Position numbers and translations under genes: made by a program. From Paracoccus lutimaris (GTDB lineage: Bacteria > Pseudomonadota > Alphaproteobacteria > Rhodobacterales > Rhodobacteraceae), in the NCBI RefSeq assembly GCF_003337565.1, contig NZ_QPJL01000016.1, forward strand, positions 1 to 64,000: a stretch of 64,000 bases of DNA. The letters run 5' to 3'. Below, piece by piece: positions 43,882-53,694 of this stretch. Below the pieces are notes generated by a model. It searched no databases. It was not told the origin of the DNA and saw only the letters and a program-made list of their open reading frames with translations. Each line of letters opens with the position of its first letter. The stretch's first letter is position 1.

Positions 43882-46110
43882 TCAGTTGAACTTGTTGTCG
43901 CGCGGGAAACCGCGCGGGGCCATGTAGCCGGCACCCGCCCGCTTGCCCAGCCATGCGGTCAGGTCCGGCTCGCTGCGGGTGCGCCCGCCGCTTTCCTGCC
44001 AGCGCAGCCCCTCGGCCAGGGTGATGCAGACTGCATCCGACAGCCCGCCATCCTTGAACTTCTGCAGCCGCACGCCCTTGCCGCGGCCCATTTCGGGCAG
44101 CTCGTCCAAGGGGAAGACCAGCAGCTTGCGGTTCTCGCCCACCACGGCGACATGATCGCCGCTGACCGGGCGGCACAGCAGCGCATCGCCGTTCAGCACC
44201 TGCTTGCCCGAGCGGGTCTGCGCCATGATGTCGCCCGCGCCGACGATGAAGCCGTCGCCGGCCTTTGAGGCGACCAGATAGCGCGCACCGTCCCGCCACG
44301 GAAAGAGGTCAATCACGGCGGCGTCGTTGGGCAGGTCGATCATCAGCCGCAAGGGTTCGCCCATGCCGCGCCCGCCGGGCAGGTTGTTCGCCGGCAGGGT
44401 ATAGAAGCGGCCATTGGCGCCAAAGATCATCAGCTTGTCGGTCGTCTCGGCATGCAGCGCCAGGAACGGGCCGTCGCCATCCTTGAACTTGACTTCGGCA
44501 TCCAGCGGCTGGTGGCCCTTCATGGCACGGATCCAGCCCATCTTGGACAGGATGACGGTGACCGGCTCGCGCTCGATCATCGAATCCATGTCGATCTCGG
44601 CCACGTCGCCGGCTTCGCCGATCTCGGTCCGGCGCAACCCTCCGGGGGCGGATTTGCCGAACTTGCCGCGCGTCTCGCGCAGTTCCTCGGCGATGCGGGA
44701 CCACTGGCTGCCCTCATCGGACAGCATGGCGGCCAGCGCCTCGCGTTCCCTGGTCAGGTTCTCGTGCTCGGCCCGCAGCTCCATTTCCTCAAGCTTGCGC
44801 AGCGCACGCAGGCGCATGTTCAGGATCGCCTCGACCTGAACCTCGGACAGCTTGAATTCGGCCATCATGACCGATTTCGGGTCCTCTTCGTAGCGGATGA
44901 TCTCGATCACCCGGTCAAGGTTCAGGAAGGCGATCATATAGCCTTCCAGCACCTCAAGCCGCGCCGCGATCTTCTCCAGCCGGAAATTCGCGCGCCGGAC
45001 CAGCACCTCGCGGCGGTGGTCAAGGAAGGCGCGCAGCACCTCTTTCAGCGAGCAGACCTTGGGCACGCGGCCGTCGATCAGCACGTTCATGTTCAGCCCG
45101 AAACGGATCTCGAGGTCCGAGACCCGAAACAGCGCCGCCATCAGCTGCTCGGCATCGACCGAGCGCGCGCGGGGCTCCAGCACGATGCGGATATCCTCGG
45201 CGGATTCGTCGCGGACATCGGCAAGGATCGGCACCTTCTTGGTCTGGATCAGCTCGGCCAGCCGCTCGATCAGCTTGGATTTCTGCACCTGATAGGGGAT
45301 CTCGGTGACGACGATCTGCCATTGGCCACGGCCCAGATCCTCGACATTCCAGCGCGCGCGCAGGCGCAGGCTGCCACGCCCGGTCCGGTAAGCCTCGGCG
45401 ATGGTGGCGCGATCCTCGACCAGCACGCCGCCCGTCGGGAAATCCGGGCCGGGGATGATCGAGACCAGCGTCTCGTCGCGGGCATCGGGGGACTTGATCA
45501 GATGCAGGCAGGCGTCGATCACCTCGTGCAGGTTATGGGGCGGCACGTTCGTCGCCATCCCCACGGCAATGCCGCTGGCGCCGTTGCACAAAAGGTTCGG
45601 AAAGGCGGCGGGCAGGACCACCGGCTCTTCCAGAGTGCCGTCATAGTTCGGGCGGAAATCGACCGCGTCCTCGGCCAGCCCCTCCATCAGGGCTTCGGCG
45701 GCGGCGGTCAGGCGGGCCTCGGTATAGCGGCTGGCGGCGGGGTTGTCGCCGTCGATATTGCCGAAATTGCCCTGACCGTCGACCAGCGGGTAGCGCATGG
45801 CAAAGGGCTGCGCCAGACGCGCCATCGCATCATAGATCGCCGCATCGCCATGCGGGTGATAGTTGCCCATCACGTCGCCGGTGATCTTGGCCGATTTGCG
45901 GAAGGCGCCGGTGGGCGACAGCCTGAGTTCGCGCATCGCGTAAAGGATGCGGCGATGCACGGGCTTGAGCCCGTCGCGGGCATCGGGCAGCGCGCGGTGC
46001 ATGATCGTGGAAAGCGCATAGGTCAGGTAACGCTCGCCGATGGCACGCGACAGCGGCTCGGATACGGTCTGACCCGCGCTGGGATCGGGGATGGTCGGAT
46101 CGTCGGACAT
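43882..46110 (-). CDS. parC: DNA topoisomerase IV subunit A
   Basis: ParC (742 aa) cuts and rejoins DNA in the decatenating topoisomerase. The active tyrosine is Tyr129 (A-A-S-R-Y-T-E-A-R). The quinolone region reads [14 protein letters not shown], so the residues equivalent to E. coli Ser80 and Glu84 are Ala90 and Asp94. The C-terminal beta-propeller follows from about residue 490. Length and motif set favour ParC over GyrA, lacking the canonical GyrA box. parE is not in the window. It is a single-gene unit. Confidence 0.94.
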   Translation of the reverse strand: MSDDPTIPDPSAGQTVSEPLSRAIGERYLTYALSTIMHRALPDARDGLKPVHRRILYAMRELRLSPTGAFRKSAKITGDVMGNYHPHGDAAIYDAMARLAQPFAMRYPLVDGQGNFGNIDGDNPAASRYTEARLTAAAEALMEGLAEDAVDFRPNYDGTLEEPVVLPAAFPNLLCNGASGIAVGMATNVPPHNLHEVIDACLHLIKSPDARDETLVSIIPGPDFPTGGVLVEDRATIAEAYRTGRGSLRLRARWNVEDLGRGQWQIVVTEIPYQVQKSKLIERLAELIQTKKVPILADVRDESAEDIRIVLEPRARSVDAEQLMAALFRVSDLEIRFGLNMNVLIDGRVPKVCSLKEVLRAFLDHRREVLVRRANFRLEKIAARLEVLEGYMIAFLNLDRVIEIIRYEEDPKSVMMAEFKLSEVQVEAILNMRLRALRKLEEMELRAEHENLTREREALAAMLSDEGSQWSRIAEELRETRGKFGKSAPGGLRRTEIGEAGDVAEIDMDSMIEREPVTVILSKMGWIRAMKGHQPLDAEVKFKDGDGPFLALHAETTDKLMIFGANGRFYTLPANNLPGGRGMGEPLRLMIDLPNDAAVIDLFPWRDGARYLVASKAGDGFIVGAGDIMAQTRSGKQVLNGDALLCRPVSGDHVAVVGENRKLLVFPLDELPEMGRGKGVRLQKFKDGGLSDAVCITLAEGLRWQESGGRTRSEPDLTAWLGKRAGAGYMAPRGFPRDNKFN

Positions 46111-46213
46111 GGCCTGTGAATAGGGCGGCGCGGGGCTTCGGTCCAGCCGGAAAAGCGCGGCTTGCGCGGCGCCCCGCCATGGCCCAGAACCGCCGCATCA
46201 AAAGGGGGCGTGC

Positions 46214-47032
46214 ATGAAGACCGTTCTGATCACCGGCTGTTCGTCAGGCATCGGGCTGGACGCCGCCCATCACATGCGCGCGCGCGGCTGGCGCGTCATC
46301 GCCACCTGCCGCAAGGAGGCCGACATTCAGGCCCGCCGCGACGAAGGGTTCGAGACCCTGCATCTGGAACTGGCCGATGAAGACAGCGTCGCCCGCTGCG
46401 CCCGCGATGCGCTGGCGCTTGGCCCGGTCGATGCGCTGGTCAACAACGCCGCCTTCGCCATCCCCGGTGCCGCCGAGGACCTGCCGCGCGGCGCCCTGCG
46501 CGCCATATTCGAGGCGAACCTGTTCGGCACCCACGACCTGACCCGGCATTTCCTGCCGCATTTCCGCCAGCATGGCGGGCGGGTGATCAATATCAGCTCG
46601 GTCCTCGGGCTGGCCGGGATTCCGTGGCGCGGCGCCTATGTGGCGACGAAATTCGCGCTGGAGGGTCTGACCGACGTGCTGCGCGTCGAGATGGCCGACA
46701 CGCCCGTCCGGCTGGTGCTGATCGAGCCGGGCCCCATCGGCACGCGCATCCGGGCGAACTCGATCCCGCATTTCGAGGCTTGGATCGACTGGCAGTCCAG
46801 CGCGCGCGCGGATCAATACCGCCAGACGCTGCTGAAACGCCTTTACGAGCCGTCAGCGAAAAAGGACCGCTTCGAGCTGCCGCCCCGCGCCGTCAGCGAA
46901 AAGATCGCGCTGGCGCTGGAAAGCGCGAACCCGCGCCCGCGCTATTACGTCACCACGCCCACCTGGATCGCCGGGATCGGGCGGCGGCTGCTTTCGACGC
47001 GCGCACTGGACTGGTTTGCGCGCCGCAGCTAG
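46214..47032 (+). CDS. Short-chain dehydrogenase/reductase
   Basis: The 272-aa classical SDR shows L-I-T-G-C-S-S-G-I-G near residue 5-14, N-N-A-A-F-A near 77, I-S-S-V near 120 and the catalytic Y-V-A-T-K near 134. The E-P-G-P-I-G-T-R motif and the C-terminal extension with R-Y-Y-V-T-T-P near 250 resemble retinol/hydroxysteroid dehydrogenase-like SDRs. Substrate unknown. AAAGGGGG precedes the ATG. The HIG1-type gene starts 24 bases later, so co-transcription is likely. Confidence 0.85.
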   Translation: MKTVLITGCSSGIGLDAAHHMRARGWRVIATCRKEADIQARRDEGFETLHLELADEDSVARCARDALALGPVDALVNNAAFAIPGAAEDLPRGALRAIFEANLFGTHDLTRHFLPHFRQHGGRVINISSVLGLAGIPWRGAYVATKFALEGLTDVLRVEMADTPVRLVLIEPGPIGTRIRANSIPHFEAWIDWQSSARADQYRQTLLKRLYEPSAKKDRFELPPRAVSEKIALALESANPRPRYYVTTPTWIAGIGRRLLSTRALDWFARRS

Positions 47033-47056
47033 GTTAACCGGCGAAAGGCCCTGCCC

Positions 47057-47257
47057 ATGCAAGACAAACCCCTGTTCTACCTGCTCGTGATCTGCTGCCT
47101 TGCGGTGGTGGTGATCCTTGCCATCGGCATTGGCGGCTTTGCCAAGGGCGGCGAATTCAACCGCAAGCACGGCAACCGCATGATGCGCTGGCGCCTGATC
47201 GCGCAGGCCGTCGCGATCGCGGTCTTCATGCTGTATCTGTGGGTCAGGGGCGGCTGA
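47057..47257 (+). CDS. HIG1-domain / twin-transmembrane small protein
   Basis: The 66-aa protein has two transmembrane helices (F-Y-L-L-V-I-C-C-L-A-V-V-V-I-L-A-I-G and L-I-A-Q-A-V-A-I-A-V-F-M-L-Y-L-W) joined by F-A-K-G-G-E-F-N-R-K-H-G-N-R-M-M-R-W-R. That loop is typical of alphaproteobacterial HIG1-type proteins, relatives of cytochrome oxidase assembly/supercomplex factors. Its stop overlaps the adenosyltransferase start (TGATG). Confidence 0.88.
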   Translation: MQDKPLFYLLVICCLAVVVILAIGIGGFAKGGEFNRKHGNRMMRWRLIAQAVAIAVFMLYLWVRGG

Positions 47258-47829
47258 TGGTTGTCCTGAACCGCATCTATACCCGCACCGGCGACAAGGG
47301 CGAGACCGCATTGTCGGACGGCCAGCGCGTGCCCAAGCATTCCCTGCGGGTCGAGGCCTACGGCACCGTCGATGAGCTGAACGCCACGCTGGGCCTTGCC
47401 CGCCTGCATGCAAGCGGCGATCTGGCCGCGCAGATCGCGGTGATCCAGAACGATCTGTTCGACCTTGGCGCGGACCTGTCGCGCCCGCAGATGGATCGCG
47501 ACGCCGACGCCCCCTATCCCGTCCTGCGCATCATCGAATCGCAGGTCCAGCGGCTGGAAACGGAAATCGACGCGATGAATGCCGGCCTCAGCCCGCTGCG
47601 CAGCTTCATCCTGCCGGGCGGCAGCGCGCTTTCCGCGCATCTGCACCTGTGCCGGACCGTGGCGCGACGGGCCGAGCGCGCCGCAGTCGCCCTTGCCGCG
47701 CATGAGGACGCCAATCCCGCAGCCCTCAAGTATCTGAACCGGCTGTCGGACTGGCTCTTCGTCGCCGGCCGCGTCGCCAATGACATGGGCGCGCAGGACA
47801 TCCTTTGGGTGCCCGGCGCCAGCCGTTAG
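47257..47829 (+). CDS. PduO-type corrinoid adenosyltransferase
   Basis: The 190-aa trimeric-type ATP:cob(I)alamin adenosyltransferase shows N-R-I-Y-T-R-T-G-D-K-G-E-T at the N-terminus (ATP site), V-E-A-Y-G-T-V-D-E-L-N-A near residue 32, and R-R-A-E-R-A-A-V near 132 with Y-L-N-R-L-S-D-W-L-F near 158. It performs the same chemistry as CobO with an unrelated fold, and probably recycles imported or oxidised cobalamin. It is co-translated with the HIG1 protein and lies upstream of etfBA, away from the cob operon. Confidence 0.94.
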   Translation: MVVLNRIYTRTGDKGETALSDGQRVPKHSLRVEAYGTVDELNATLGLARLHASGDLAAQIAVIQNDLFDLGADLSRPQMDRDADAPYPVLRIIESQVQRLETEIDAMNAGLSPLRSFILPGGSALSAHLHLCRTVARRAERAAVALAAHEDANPAALKYLNRLSDWLFVAGRVANDMGAQDILWVPGASR

Positions 47830-47948
47830 CGTCAACATGACAGGATCGTTGCGTAACAGGGCGTAACCGACGATTTTTCCCTGTCATTGCGGGTCATGGC
47901 CCGCTAACAAACGCCTCGAACAGGTGACGCAACCAAAGGGGAGAGGCC

Positions 47949-48707
47949 ATGAAGGTTCTCGTGCCAGTGAAGCGCGTGATCGACTACAACGTGAAAGCCC
48001 GTGTGAAGGCTGACGGGTCCGGTGTCGATCTTGCAAACGTCAAGATGTCCATGAACCCGTTTGACGAGATCGCGGTCGAAGAGGCGATCCGTCTGAAAGA
48101 GGCCGGCAAGGCCGAAGAAGTCATCGCGGTTTCCATTGGCGTCAAGCAGGCGGCCGAAACCCTGCGCACCGCGCTGGCCATGGGCGCCGACCGCGCCATT
48201 CTGGTCGTCGCCGCCGATGACGTGCATCAGGACATCGAGCCGCTGGCCGTCGCCAAGATCCTTGCTGCGGTCGCCAAGGCCGAGGGCACCGAGCTGGTCA
48301 TCGCCGGCAAGCAGGCCATCGACAATGACATGAACGCGACCGGCCAGATGCTGGCGGCGCTCTTGGGCTGGGGTCAGGCGACCTTTGCCAGCAAGCTGGA
48401 AATCGACGGCGGCAAGGCGAAAGTCACCCGCGAAGTCGATGGCGGGCTGCAGACCATCGAGGTCGCGCTGCCCACCGTGGTGACCGCCGACCTGCGCCTC
48501 AATGAGCCGCGCTATGCGTCGCTGCCGAATATCATGAAGGCCAAGAAAAAGCCGCTGGATGAAAAGACGCCCGCCGATTACGGCGTCGATGCCAGCCCGC
48601 GCCTCGAAGTCGTCTCGACCCGCGAACCCGAAGGCCGCAAGGCCGGGATCAAGGTCGGCTCGGTCGATGAGCTGGTCGGCAAACTCAAAGAAGCGGGGGT
48701 GATCTGA
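47949..48707 (+). CDS. etfB: Electron transfer flavoprotein beta subunit
   Basis: EtfB (252 aa) begins [14 protein letters not shown], with [14 protein letters not shown] near residue 34 and the AMP-binding G-A-D-R-A-I near 80. [18 protein letters not shown] near 170 is the dehydrogenase-recognition region. With EtfA it carries electrons from acyl-CoA dehydrogenases to the quinone pool. AAAGGGGAG precedes the ATG; the stop overlaps etfA (TGATG). The 119 bases upstream contain an 8-base inverted repeat (47837-47844/47880-47887). Confidence 0.97.
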   Translation: MKVLVPVKRVIDYNVKARVKADGSGVDLANVKMSMNPFDEIAVEEAIRLKEAGKAEEVIAVSIGVKQAAETLRTALAMGADRAILVVAADDVHQDIEPLAVAKILAAVAKAEGTELVIAGKQAIDNDMNATGQMLAALLGWGQATFASKLEIDGGKAKVTREVDGGLQTIEVALPTVVTADLRLNEPRYASLPNIMKAKKKPLDEKTPADYGVDASPRLEVVSTREPEGRKAGIKVGSVDELVGKLKEAGVI

Positions 48708-49633
48708 TGGCTGTTCTTCTGCTGGGTGAAGTCACCAATGGCGAACTGAACCGCGACGCGACGGCCAAGGCCGTGGGCGCGGTGAAATCCCTGGGCGATG
48801 TGACCGTGCTTTGCGCCGGCGCCTCGGCCCAGGCCGCCGCTGCCGAGGCCGCCAAGATCGACGGGGTCAGCAAGGTTCTGGTCGCCGAGAACGCGCTTTA
48901 CGGCCACCGCCTGGCCGAGCCGACAGCGGCGCTGATCGTGTCGCTGGCAGGCGATTACAGCCACATCGCCGCCCCGGCGACGACGGATGCGAAAAACGTC
49001 ATGCCCCGCGTCGCGGCCCTGCTGGATGCGATGGTGATCTCGGATGTTTCGGCCGTGATCGACGCCGACACGTTCGAGCGCCCGATCTATGCCGGCAACG
49101 CCATCCAGACGGTGAAATCGAAAGACGCCAAAAAGGTCTTCACCGTCCGCACCGCCAGCTTTGACGCGGCGGGCGAAGACGGCGCGGCTGCGGTCGCGGA
49201 TGCCGCCCCGGCCGCTGATCCGGGCCTCTCGGCCTGGGTCGCCGACGAGGTCGCCGAAAGCGACCGCCCCGAACTGACCTCGGCCAAGCGCGTGGTCTCG
49301 GGCGGGCGTGGTGTCGGCTCCAAGGAAAGCTTCGAGATCATCGAAAAGCTGGCCGACAAGCTCGGGGCCGCCGTCGGCGCCTCGCGCGCGGCGGTCGATT
49401 CGGGCTATGCGCCGAATGACTGGCAGGTCGGCCAGACCGGCAAGGTCGTGGCACCCGAGCTTTACGTCGCCGTCGGCATCTCGGGTGCGATCCAGCACCT
49501 TGCCGGGATGAAGGACAGCAAGGTCATCGTCGCCATCAACAAGGACGAAGAAGCCCCGATCTTCCAGATCGCCGATTACGGCCTGGTCGGCGATCTCTTT
49601 ACCGTGCTGCCGGAATTGACCGAGAAGCTCTGA
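48707..49633 (+). CDS. etfA: Electron transfer flavoprotein alpha subunit
   Basis: EtfA (308 aa) carries the FAD. The C-terminal FAD domain is intact: [10 protein letters not shown] near residue 202, [11 protein letters not shown] near 224, G-Q-T-G-K-V-V-A-P near 244, and [12 protein letters not shown] near 256. It is co-translated with etfB. A hairpin-bearing repeat (49637-49692) follows the stop. Confidence 0.97.
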   Translation: MAVLLLGEVTNGELNRDATAKAVGAVKSLGDVTVLCAGASAQAAAAEAAKIDGVSKVLVAENALYGHRLAEPTAALIVSLAGDYSHIAAPATTDAKNVMPRVAALLDAMVISDVSAVIDADTFERPIYAGNAIQTVKSKDAKKVFTVRTASFDAAGEDGAAAVADAAPAADPGLSAWVADEVAESDRPELTSAKRVVSGGRGVGSKESFEIIEKLADKLGAAVGASRAAVDSGYAPNDWQVGQTGKVVAPELYVAVGISGAIQHLAGMKDSKVIVAINKDEEAPIFQIADYGLVGDLFTVLPELTEKL

Positions 49634-49636
49634 GCT

Positions 49637-49692
49637 TCTTTCATGTTCAAATATCCCGGGGGGACGCCGACGGCGTGGGGGCAGAGCCCCCG
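49637..49692 (+). repeat. 3'-end repeat element, copy A (after etfA)
   Basis: Six bases after the etfA stop the sequence reads TTTCATG-TT-CAAATATCC-CGGGGGG. A hairpin GGGGGC-AGA-GCCCCC (49677-49691) follows. The same order, TTTCATG-CC-CAAGTATCC then GGGGGCAGA, occurs on the minus strand after plsY (copy B). It probably acts as a terminator or REP-like element. Confidence 0.6.
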
Positions 49693-49819
49693 CCCCACCC
49701 CGCCGCCCGGATAACGCCGCGGCCATTCGCCCCAGCCTCAGTTTCGCCCAGCCTCAATTTCACATTGAACCCGCCCCCGGCCTGCCCCTATCTTCACCGC
49801 AACCAAGCGGAGACGGATC

Positions 49820-50695
49820 ATGGCAATTCAATCGGTGGGCGTCGTCGGCGCCGGGCAGATGGGCAATGGCATCGCGCATGTCTTTGCATTGGCGGGTTAC
49901 GACGTGCTGATGACCGACATCTCGCGCGACGCACTGGATCAGGCGGTGGCTCTGATCGACCGCAATATCGAGCGTCAGGTCGGCCGCGGCAAGATTTCGG
50001 CCGAGGAAAAGGCCGCCGCCATGGCCCGCATCTCGACCACGATGCAGCTTGCCGATCTGGGCAAGACCGACCTGATCATCGAGGCCGCGACCGAGCGCGA
50101 GACCGTCAAGCAGGCCATCTTCGAGGACCTGCTTCCGCATCTGAAACCGACCACGATCCTGACCTCGAACACCTCGTCGATCTCGATCACGCGGCTGGCC
50201 AGCCGCACCGACCGGCCGGGCAAGTTCATGGGCTTCCACTTCATGAACCCGGTGCCGGTCATGCAACTGGTCGAGCTGATCCGCGGCATCGCCACCGATC
50301 AGGAAACCTACGAGACCATGCTGGGCGTCGTCGAAAGGATCGGCAAGACCGCCGCCAGCGCCGAGGATTTCCCCGCCTTCATCGTCAACCGCATCCTGAT
50401 CCCGATGATCAACGAGGCGGTCTATACGCTTTACGAAGGCGTCGGCTCGGTCAAATCCATCGACCAGTCGATGAAGCTGGGCGCGAACTGGCCCATGGGC
50501 CCGCTGGAGCTGGGCGATTTCATCGGTCTGGACACCTGCCTTGCGATCATGAACGTGCTTTATGACGGGCTCGCTGACAGCAAATACCGCCCCTGCCCTC
50601 TCCTAGTGAAATATGTCGAGGCCGGCTGGCTGGGCCGCAAGACCGGGCGTGGCTTCTATGACTATTCCGGCGAGGTGCCGGTGCCGACGCGCTAG
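49820..50695 (+). CDS. hbd: 3-hydroxybutyryl-CoA dehydrogenase
   Basis: The 291-aa enzyme oxidises (S)-3-hydroxyacyl-CoA with NAD. The Rossmann start [15 protein letters not shown] and the catalytic region S-N-T-S-S-I-S-I-T near residue 115, with F-H-F-M-N-P-V near 138, are typical. The helical dimer domain follows ([14 protein letters not shown] near 187). It lies downstream of etfA in the same direction, separated by the repeat, and fits short-chain acyl-CoA or polyhydroxybutyrate metabolism. CGGAGA precedes the ATG. Confidence 0.95.
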   Translation: MAIQSVGVVGAGQMGNGIAHVFALAGYDVLMTDISRDALDQAVALIDRNIERQVGRGKISAEEKAAAMARISTTMQLADLGKTDLIIEAATERETVKQAIFEDLLPHLKPTTILTSNTSSISITRLASRTDRPGKFMGFHFMNPVPVMQLVELIRGIATDQETYETMLGVVERIGKTAASAEDFPAFIVNRILIPMINEAVYTLYEGVGSVKSIDQSMKLGANWPMGPLELGDFIGLDTCLAIMNVLYDGLADSKYRPCPLLVKYVEAGWLGRKTGRGFYDYSGEVPVPTR

Positions 50696-50714
50696 GTTCG
50701 GATCATCACCAAGA

Positions 50715-50764
50715 CCGGGGGCTGTCTGCCCCCGGACCCCCGAGGATACTTGGGCATGAAAGAG
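50715..50764 (-). repeat. 3'-end repeat element, copy B (after plsY)
   Basis: On the minus strand the element begins right after the plsY stop: TTTCATG-CC-CAAGTATCC-TCGGGGG. An 8-bp hairpin follows, CCGGGGGC (50715-50722) with GCCCCCGG (50728-50735). It matches copy A in sequence order and in orientation relative to the gene it follows, and also lies after the hbd stop on the other strand. Confidence 0.6.
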
Positions 50765-50765
50765 A

Positions 50766-51350
50766 TCAGGCCTTCTTGCCGATCTTTGGTTCGGTCCCGT
50801 CCTTGATGCGGGCGATATTGGCGTGGTGGCGGATGAAGATCAGCACCGCCATGAACGCAAGGACCAGCGCCATGCGCGGCCCATCCAGCCAGAGCGCGAC
50901 CAGAGGCGACAGCACCGCCGCGACCAGCGCCGAAAGCGACGAGATTCGCGTCACCAGCGCCGTCACCAGCCAGATCGCACAGGCCGCAAGGCCAAGCCGC
51001 CAGTCCAGCGCCAGAAGCGTGCCAAGGAAGGTCGCGACCCCCTTGCCGCCCTTGAAACCCAGCCAGACCGGATAGAGATGGCCCAGAAAGGCCGCCGCCC
51101 CCGCGATCAGCGCAGCGTCCTCGCCGGCAAGCGCGCGCGCAAGCAACACGGCGATGGCACCCTTGCCCGAATCCAGCAAAAGCGTCGCCAGCGCGGCGGG
51201 TTTGTTGCCGGTGCGCAGCACATTGGTCGCGCCGATATTGCCCGAGCCGATCTGGCGCAGATCGCCCAGACCCAGCACCCTTGTGATGACGATCCCGAAG
51301 GGAACCGAGCCGAGCAGATAGCCGATCACGGCCCAAAGGATCAAAGTCAT
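50766..51350 (-). CDS. plsY: Acyl-phosphate:glycerol-3-phosphate acyltransferase
   Basis: PlsY (194 aa) makes lysophosphatidate from acyl-phosphate at the inner membrane. The three cytoplasmic loop motifs are present: G-S-G-N-I-G-A-T-N-V-L-R near residue 37, L-G-H-L-Y-P-V-W-L-G-F-K-G-G-K-G-V-A near 90, and I-R-H-H-A-N-I-A-R near 172. Five membrane segments are visible. It overlaps the upstream pyrC-like gene by four bases (ATGA). Confidence 0.96.
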   Translation of the reverse strand: MTLILWAVIGYLLGSVPFGIVITRVLGLGDLRQIGSGNIGATNVLRTGNKPAALATLLLDSGKGAIAVLLARALAGEDAALIAGAAAFLGHLYPVWLGFKGGKGVATFLGTLLALDWRLGLAACAIWLVTALVTRISSLSALVAAVLSPLVALWLDGPRMALVLAFMAVLIFIRHHANIARIKDGTEPKIGKKA

Positions 51351-52618
51351 GCCGTCTCTCCGTAAACGCGCTGGCCGGCGACCCAGGTGCCCAGCACCCG
51401 GCCCTCCATCCGCGCGCCGTCAAATGGGGTGTTCTTGGATTTTGAGCGGAGCGTGAAGCGGTCCAGCACGAATGGCGCGTCGGGATCGAAGAGCACCAGA
51501 TCGGCGGGCGCGCCCGCGCCAAGCCGTCCGGCCGCCAGCCCCAGCCGTTTCGCCGGGTTCAGCGCCATCGCCCGCCAAAGCTGCGGCAGGCTGAGCCCCC
51601 CCTGCTGGTAAAGCCGCATCGCCGCGGGCAGCAGCGTCTGCAGGCCGACGGCGCCCGGTGCGGCCTCGGCAAAGGGCAGGCGCTTCGATTCCTCGTCCTG
51701 CGGGGTGTGGAAGCTGGAGACGGTGTCGATCAGCCCCTCGGCCACCGCCTCGATCATGGCGATGCGGTCGTCCTCGGAGCGCAGAGGCGGGGTAAAGCGG
51801 AAAAACGTGCGATAGCCCGCGACGTCATATTCGTTCAGCGTCAGGTGATGGATCGAGACCCCGGCGGTCACGTCCAGCCCCGCCTGACGCGCGCGCCGCA
51901 GCGCCGGCAGGCTGGCCGCGACGGTGATCTGGTCGGCGTGATAGCGCGCGCCGGTCATCGCCACCAAGGCAAGGTCGCGGTCCAGCCCCATCACCTCGGC
52001 CATGGGTGAGACGGCGGGCAGCCCGTAAAGCGAGGCGAACTTGCCGCTGGTCGCCGCCGTGCCCTTTGACAGACCCGGCTCCTGCGGGTGCCCGACGATC
52101 AGCGCGCCAAGGCCGCGCGCATAGGTCATGCAGCGCGACAGCAGGCGGGTGTCGGCGACAACCCGCACGCCATCGGTAAAGGCGATGGCGCCCGCATCCT
52201 GCAGGAAGGACATCTCGACCATCTCGCGGCCTTCGCGGGCCCGGGTCAGGGCTGCCATGTGGCGGATGTTCACCGGCGCGTCGGCCGCGCGGCGGGTGAC
52301 GAATTCCAGCGATTCCGGCGTGTCGATGGGCGGCAGCGTATCGGGGCGCACGATCATCGTGGTGACGCCGCCCGCCGCCGCCGCAAGGCCGGCGCTGCGG
52401 AAGCTTTCCTTGTGCCGCTCGCCCGGCTCGCCGATCTTGACGCCCCAGTCGATCAGGCCGGGGGCCAGGCATTTGCCCTGACAGTCGATCAGCTCGGCGC
52501 CCTGCGGGGCCTCGGCATTCACCGCCTCGATCAGGCCGTCGCGCAGGGTCAGCGTGCCGATCTCGTCCGTCTGCGCCTCGGGATCGATCAGGCGGGCGTT
52601 CTGGAAATGCGTGATCAT
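51347..52618 (-). CDS. Dihydroorotase-like protein, probably a catalytically inactive partner of PyrB
   Basis: The 423-aa protein aligns with class I dihydroorotases over its length. However, the metal-binding Asp-x-His-x-His after L-A-P-G-L-I-D reads D57-W-G59-V-K61-I-G-E-P-G, so both histidines are gone. The catalytic Asp of the T-D-H-A-P motif is replaced: S301-S-F303-H-T-P. The zinc centre cannot form as in active enzymes. Similar pseudo-dihydroorotases (PyrC'/PyrX) assemble with and stabilise aspartate transcarbamoylase in other proteobacteria. Here it overlaps pyrB by ATGA, which supports that role. An active PyrC should exist elsewhere. Confidence 0.9.
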   Translation of the reverse strand: MITHFQNARLIDPEAQTDEIGTLTLRDGLIEAVNAEAPQGAELIDCQGKCLAPGLIDWGVKIGEPGERHKESFRSAGLAAAAGGVTTMIVRPDTLPPIDTPESLEFVTRRAADAPVNIRHMAALTRAREGREMVEMSFLQDAGAIAFTDGVRVVADTRLLSRCMTYARGLGALIVGHPQEPGLSKGTAATSGKFASLYGLPAVSPMAEVMGLDRDLALVAMTGARYHADQITVAASLPALRRARQAGLDVTAGVSIHHLTLNEYDVAGYRTFFRFTPPLRSEDDRIAMIEAVAEGLIDTVSSFHTPQDEESKRLPFAEAAPGAVGLQTLLPAAMRLYQQGGLSLPQLWRAMALNPAKRLGLAAGRLGAGAPADLVLFDPDAPFVLDRFTLRSKSKNTPFDGARMEGRVLGTWVAGQRVYGETA

Positions 52619-53574
52619 GCCATCATCTCCGAGGCTTTCGCGCCGCGTTCGGCCCGCAGGTTCCGCGCCAGCAGGTCCATCGCCGCCATGCGCACCGCAA
52701 CGCCCATTTCGACCTGATCCTGAATGACGCTGCGGTTGATGTCGTCGGCGATGGTGCCGTCGATCTCGACGCCCCGGTTCATCGGACCGGGATGCATGAC
52801 GATGGCATCGGGCGCCGCCAGATCCAGCTTTTCGGCATCCAGCCCCCAGCGGTGGTAATATTCCCGCTCCGAAGGCACGAAACCGCCATCCATCCTTTCG
52901 CGCTGAAGCCGCAGCATCATCACCACATCGGCGCCCTTCAGCCCCTCGCGCATGTCCTCATAGACTTCGCAGCCCCAATCGCGGGCGCCTGCGGGCATCA
53001 GGGTCGAGGGGCCGACAAGGCGCAGGCGGTTCTCCATCTTGCCGAGCAGGAACAGGTTCGAACGCGCGACCCGGCTATGGGCGATATCGCCGCAGATCGC
53101 CACGGTCAGGCGATGCAGCCGGCCCTTGGCGCGGCGGATGGTCAGCGCGTCCAACAGCGCCTGCGTCGGGTGTTCGTGCCGCCCGTCGCCCGCGTTCAGG
53201 ACCGCGCAATTGACCTTTTGCGCCAGCAGGTCCACCGCCCCCGATTGCGGATGGCGCACCACCAGCAGGTCGGGATGCATGGCATTCAGGGTCAGCGCGG
53301 TGTCGATCAGGGTTTCGCCCTTTTTCACGCTGCTGTTCTGCATGGACATATTCATCACATCGGCCCCCAGCCGCTTGCCCGCCAGCTCAAAGCTGGACTG
53401 GGTGCGGGTCGAGTTCTCGAAGAACATGTTGATCTGCGTCATCCCGGGCAGGGCATCGGAATGCTTGACCGTGCGGCGGTTCAGATCGACGTAGGTTTCG
53501 GCCAGATCAAGCAGCGTGGTGATTTCCACGGGATGCAGCGGCTCGATCCCCAGAAGATGGCGGGCGCGGAACAT
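52615..53574 (-). CDS. pyrB: Aspartate carbamoyltransferase catalytic subunit
   Basis: PyrB (319 aa) condenses carbamoyl phosphate and aspartate. The phosphate-binding [12 protein letters not shown] near residue 55, H-P-T-Q-A-L-L-D near 140, and [11 protein letters not shown] near 270 are intact. No pyrI regulatory subunit is seen; the dihydroorotase-like protein translated from the overlapping next gene is its likely partner. GGGGGAT precedes the start M-F-R-A-R-H; the longer upstream frame was rejected. Confidence 0.96.
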   Translation of the reverse strand: MFRARHLLGIEPLHPVEITTLLDLAETYVDLNRRTVKHSDALPGMTQINMFFENSTRTQSSFELAGKRLGADVMNMSMQNSSVKKGETLIDTALTLNAMHPDLLVVRHPQSGAVDLLAQKVNCAVLNAGDGRHEHPTQALLDALTIRRAKGRLHRLTVAICGDIAHSRVARSNLFLLGKMENRLRLVGPSTLMPAGARDWGCEVYEDMREGLKGADVVMMLRLQRERMDGGFVPSEREYYHRWGLDAEKLDLAAPDAIVMHPGPMNRGVEIDGTIADDINRSVIQDQVEMGVAVRMAAMDLLARNLRAERGAKASEMMA

Positions 53575-53694
53575 GAATAAGGATCCCCCGGTTCGGTTCC
53601 GTCCTCTATCGCAAATGCGTGTCGGGGCGGCAAGCGGGCTGTCGGCGTCGCGCAGGCCCTTGCCTTGGCGCGAATTTTGCCCCATCGCGTGGGC

